Assembly: GCF_019264345.1 (NCBI RefSeq)
Contig: NZ_JAHVAO010000001.1
Location: 620,001-684,000 of the forward strand
Direction of reading: 5' to 3'
DNA from: Marinobacter arenosus
GTDB taxonomy: Bacteria; Pseudomonadota; Gammaproteobacteria; Pseudomonadales; Oleiphilaceae
DNA: 64,000 bases
The notes below the pieces were generated by a model, which was not told the origin of the DNA, did not search any database, and saw only the letters and a program-made list of their open reading frames with translations. Shown piece by piece: positions 63,805 to 64,000 of this stretch; position 1 is the first letter of the stretch, and every line of letters starts with the position of its first letter. Position numbers and translations under genes: made by a program.

Positions 63805-64000
63805 CTAGCCACCCAGGATCTGAAGGATCATGCGCCGGTTTTCTGTGGAAGTATTGCGAAACCGGCGCAGCAGTTCCACTTCTTCCTCCGACAGCTGAAC
63901 CCGGTTAATTTCCTGTTCCAGCTGTTTGATCGCGACGGAAAGGTCGTCGCTGTTGCTGAACGCCAAACCCGGTAACTCAAGCTGTCCACCACCGCCGGGC
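63805..64000 (-). CDS. C-terminal part of an unidentified gene, continuing beyond the right edge
   Basis: An open frame read leftward into the window, ending at a TAG (63805-63807). The visible 64 residues end in a charged helical pattern, LSEEEVELLRRFRNTSTENR followed by RMILQILGG, which resembles the C-terminal tail seen in some XRE-type or other regulators, but the DNA-binding part is outside the window. It is convergent with galU (16 bases between stops). Function not assignable from this fragment. Confidence 0.5.
   Translation of the reverse strand, partial: PGGGGQLELPGLAFSNSDDLSVAIKQLEQEINRVQLSEEEVELLRRFRNTSTENRRMILQILGG

Noticed and set aside
1..64000. tRNA, rRNA, CRISPR arrays, insertion sequences, attachment sites, replication origin
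   Set aside because: No cloverleaf-like tract, regular spaced repeats, transposase or integrase sequence, or DnaA-box cluster was seen on either strand; reading by eye cannot exclude weak cases.

Overview
The window reads like the chromosome of a marine gammaproteobacterium close to Marinobacter. This is inferred from the prp operon led by a GntR-type regulator, an opgG-opgH-opgD set, galU, moderate-to-high GC and Proteobacterial Shine-Dalgarno spacing. No rRNA, tRNA, insertion sequence, phage gene or CRISPR array was found.

Region 1 (1-18568) holds a partial GNAT-type transferase, an FIH-like cupin oxygenase, a phosphopantetheinyl transferase, and a two-protein NRPS/PKS assembly line. The assembly line reads A-T-KS-AT-T-aminotransferase, then C-A-T-C-A-T. 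It has no thioesterase domain. Two alpha/beta hydrolases of the exosortase-A-associated type, both lacking a standard serine elbow, and a membrane acyltransferase follow on the same strand with gaps of 6, 6, 10 and 19 bases.

Region 2 (18704-45837) is a large exopolysaccharide locus of the PEP-CTERM/exosortase-A-associated type. It has a lipoprotein with two golvesin-like domains, a DegT aminotransferase, five glycosyltransferases plus the priming transferase, a pyruvyl transferase, a flippase, an O-ligase/polymerase, three NodB deacetylases, two ATP-grasp enzymes, a FemAB-like transferase, a LMW phosphatase, a Wzz-like protein, a Wza-like exporter, an outer-membrane barrel and a CpsD-like ATPase whose Walker A lysine is missing. 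The exosortase gene itself is not in the window.

Region 3 (45976-55775) has two PEP-CTERM substrate genes, each with a sigma-54-like -24/-12 element upstream, and the methylcitrate cycle genes (gntR-prpB-prpC-acnD-prpF and prpD). One PEP-CTERM gene sits in opposite orientation between prpF and prpD, with a hairpin at its convergent junction with prpF and a CRP-like site on the prpD side.

Region 4 (55820-64000) has the periplasmic glucan genes opgG, a small overlapping gene, opgH and opgD, then a probable outer-membrane barrel, galU (UDP-glucose supply for both glucan and exopolysaccharide) and the C-terminal end of an unidentified gene.

The most unusual element is the NRPS/PKS line joined to exosortase-type hydrolases at the edge of the polysaccharide locus. 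Adenylation pocket residues read by eye suggest Pro-like, unassigned and Gly-like building blocks, with one malonate extension converted to a beta-amine. A peptide or amino-acyl decoration of the polysaccharide, or a small molecule co-regulated with it, are both possible.
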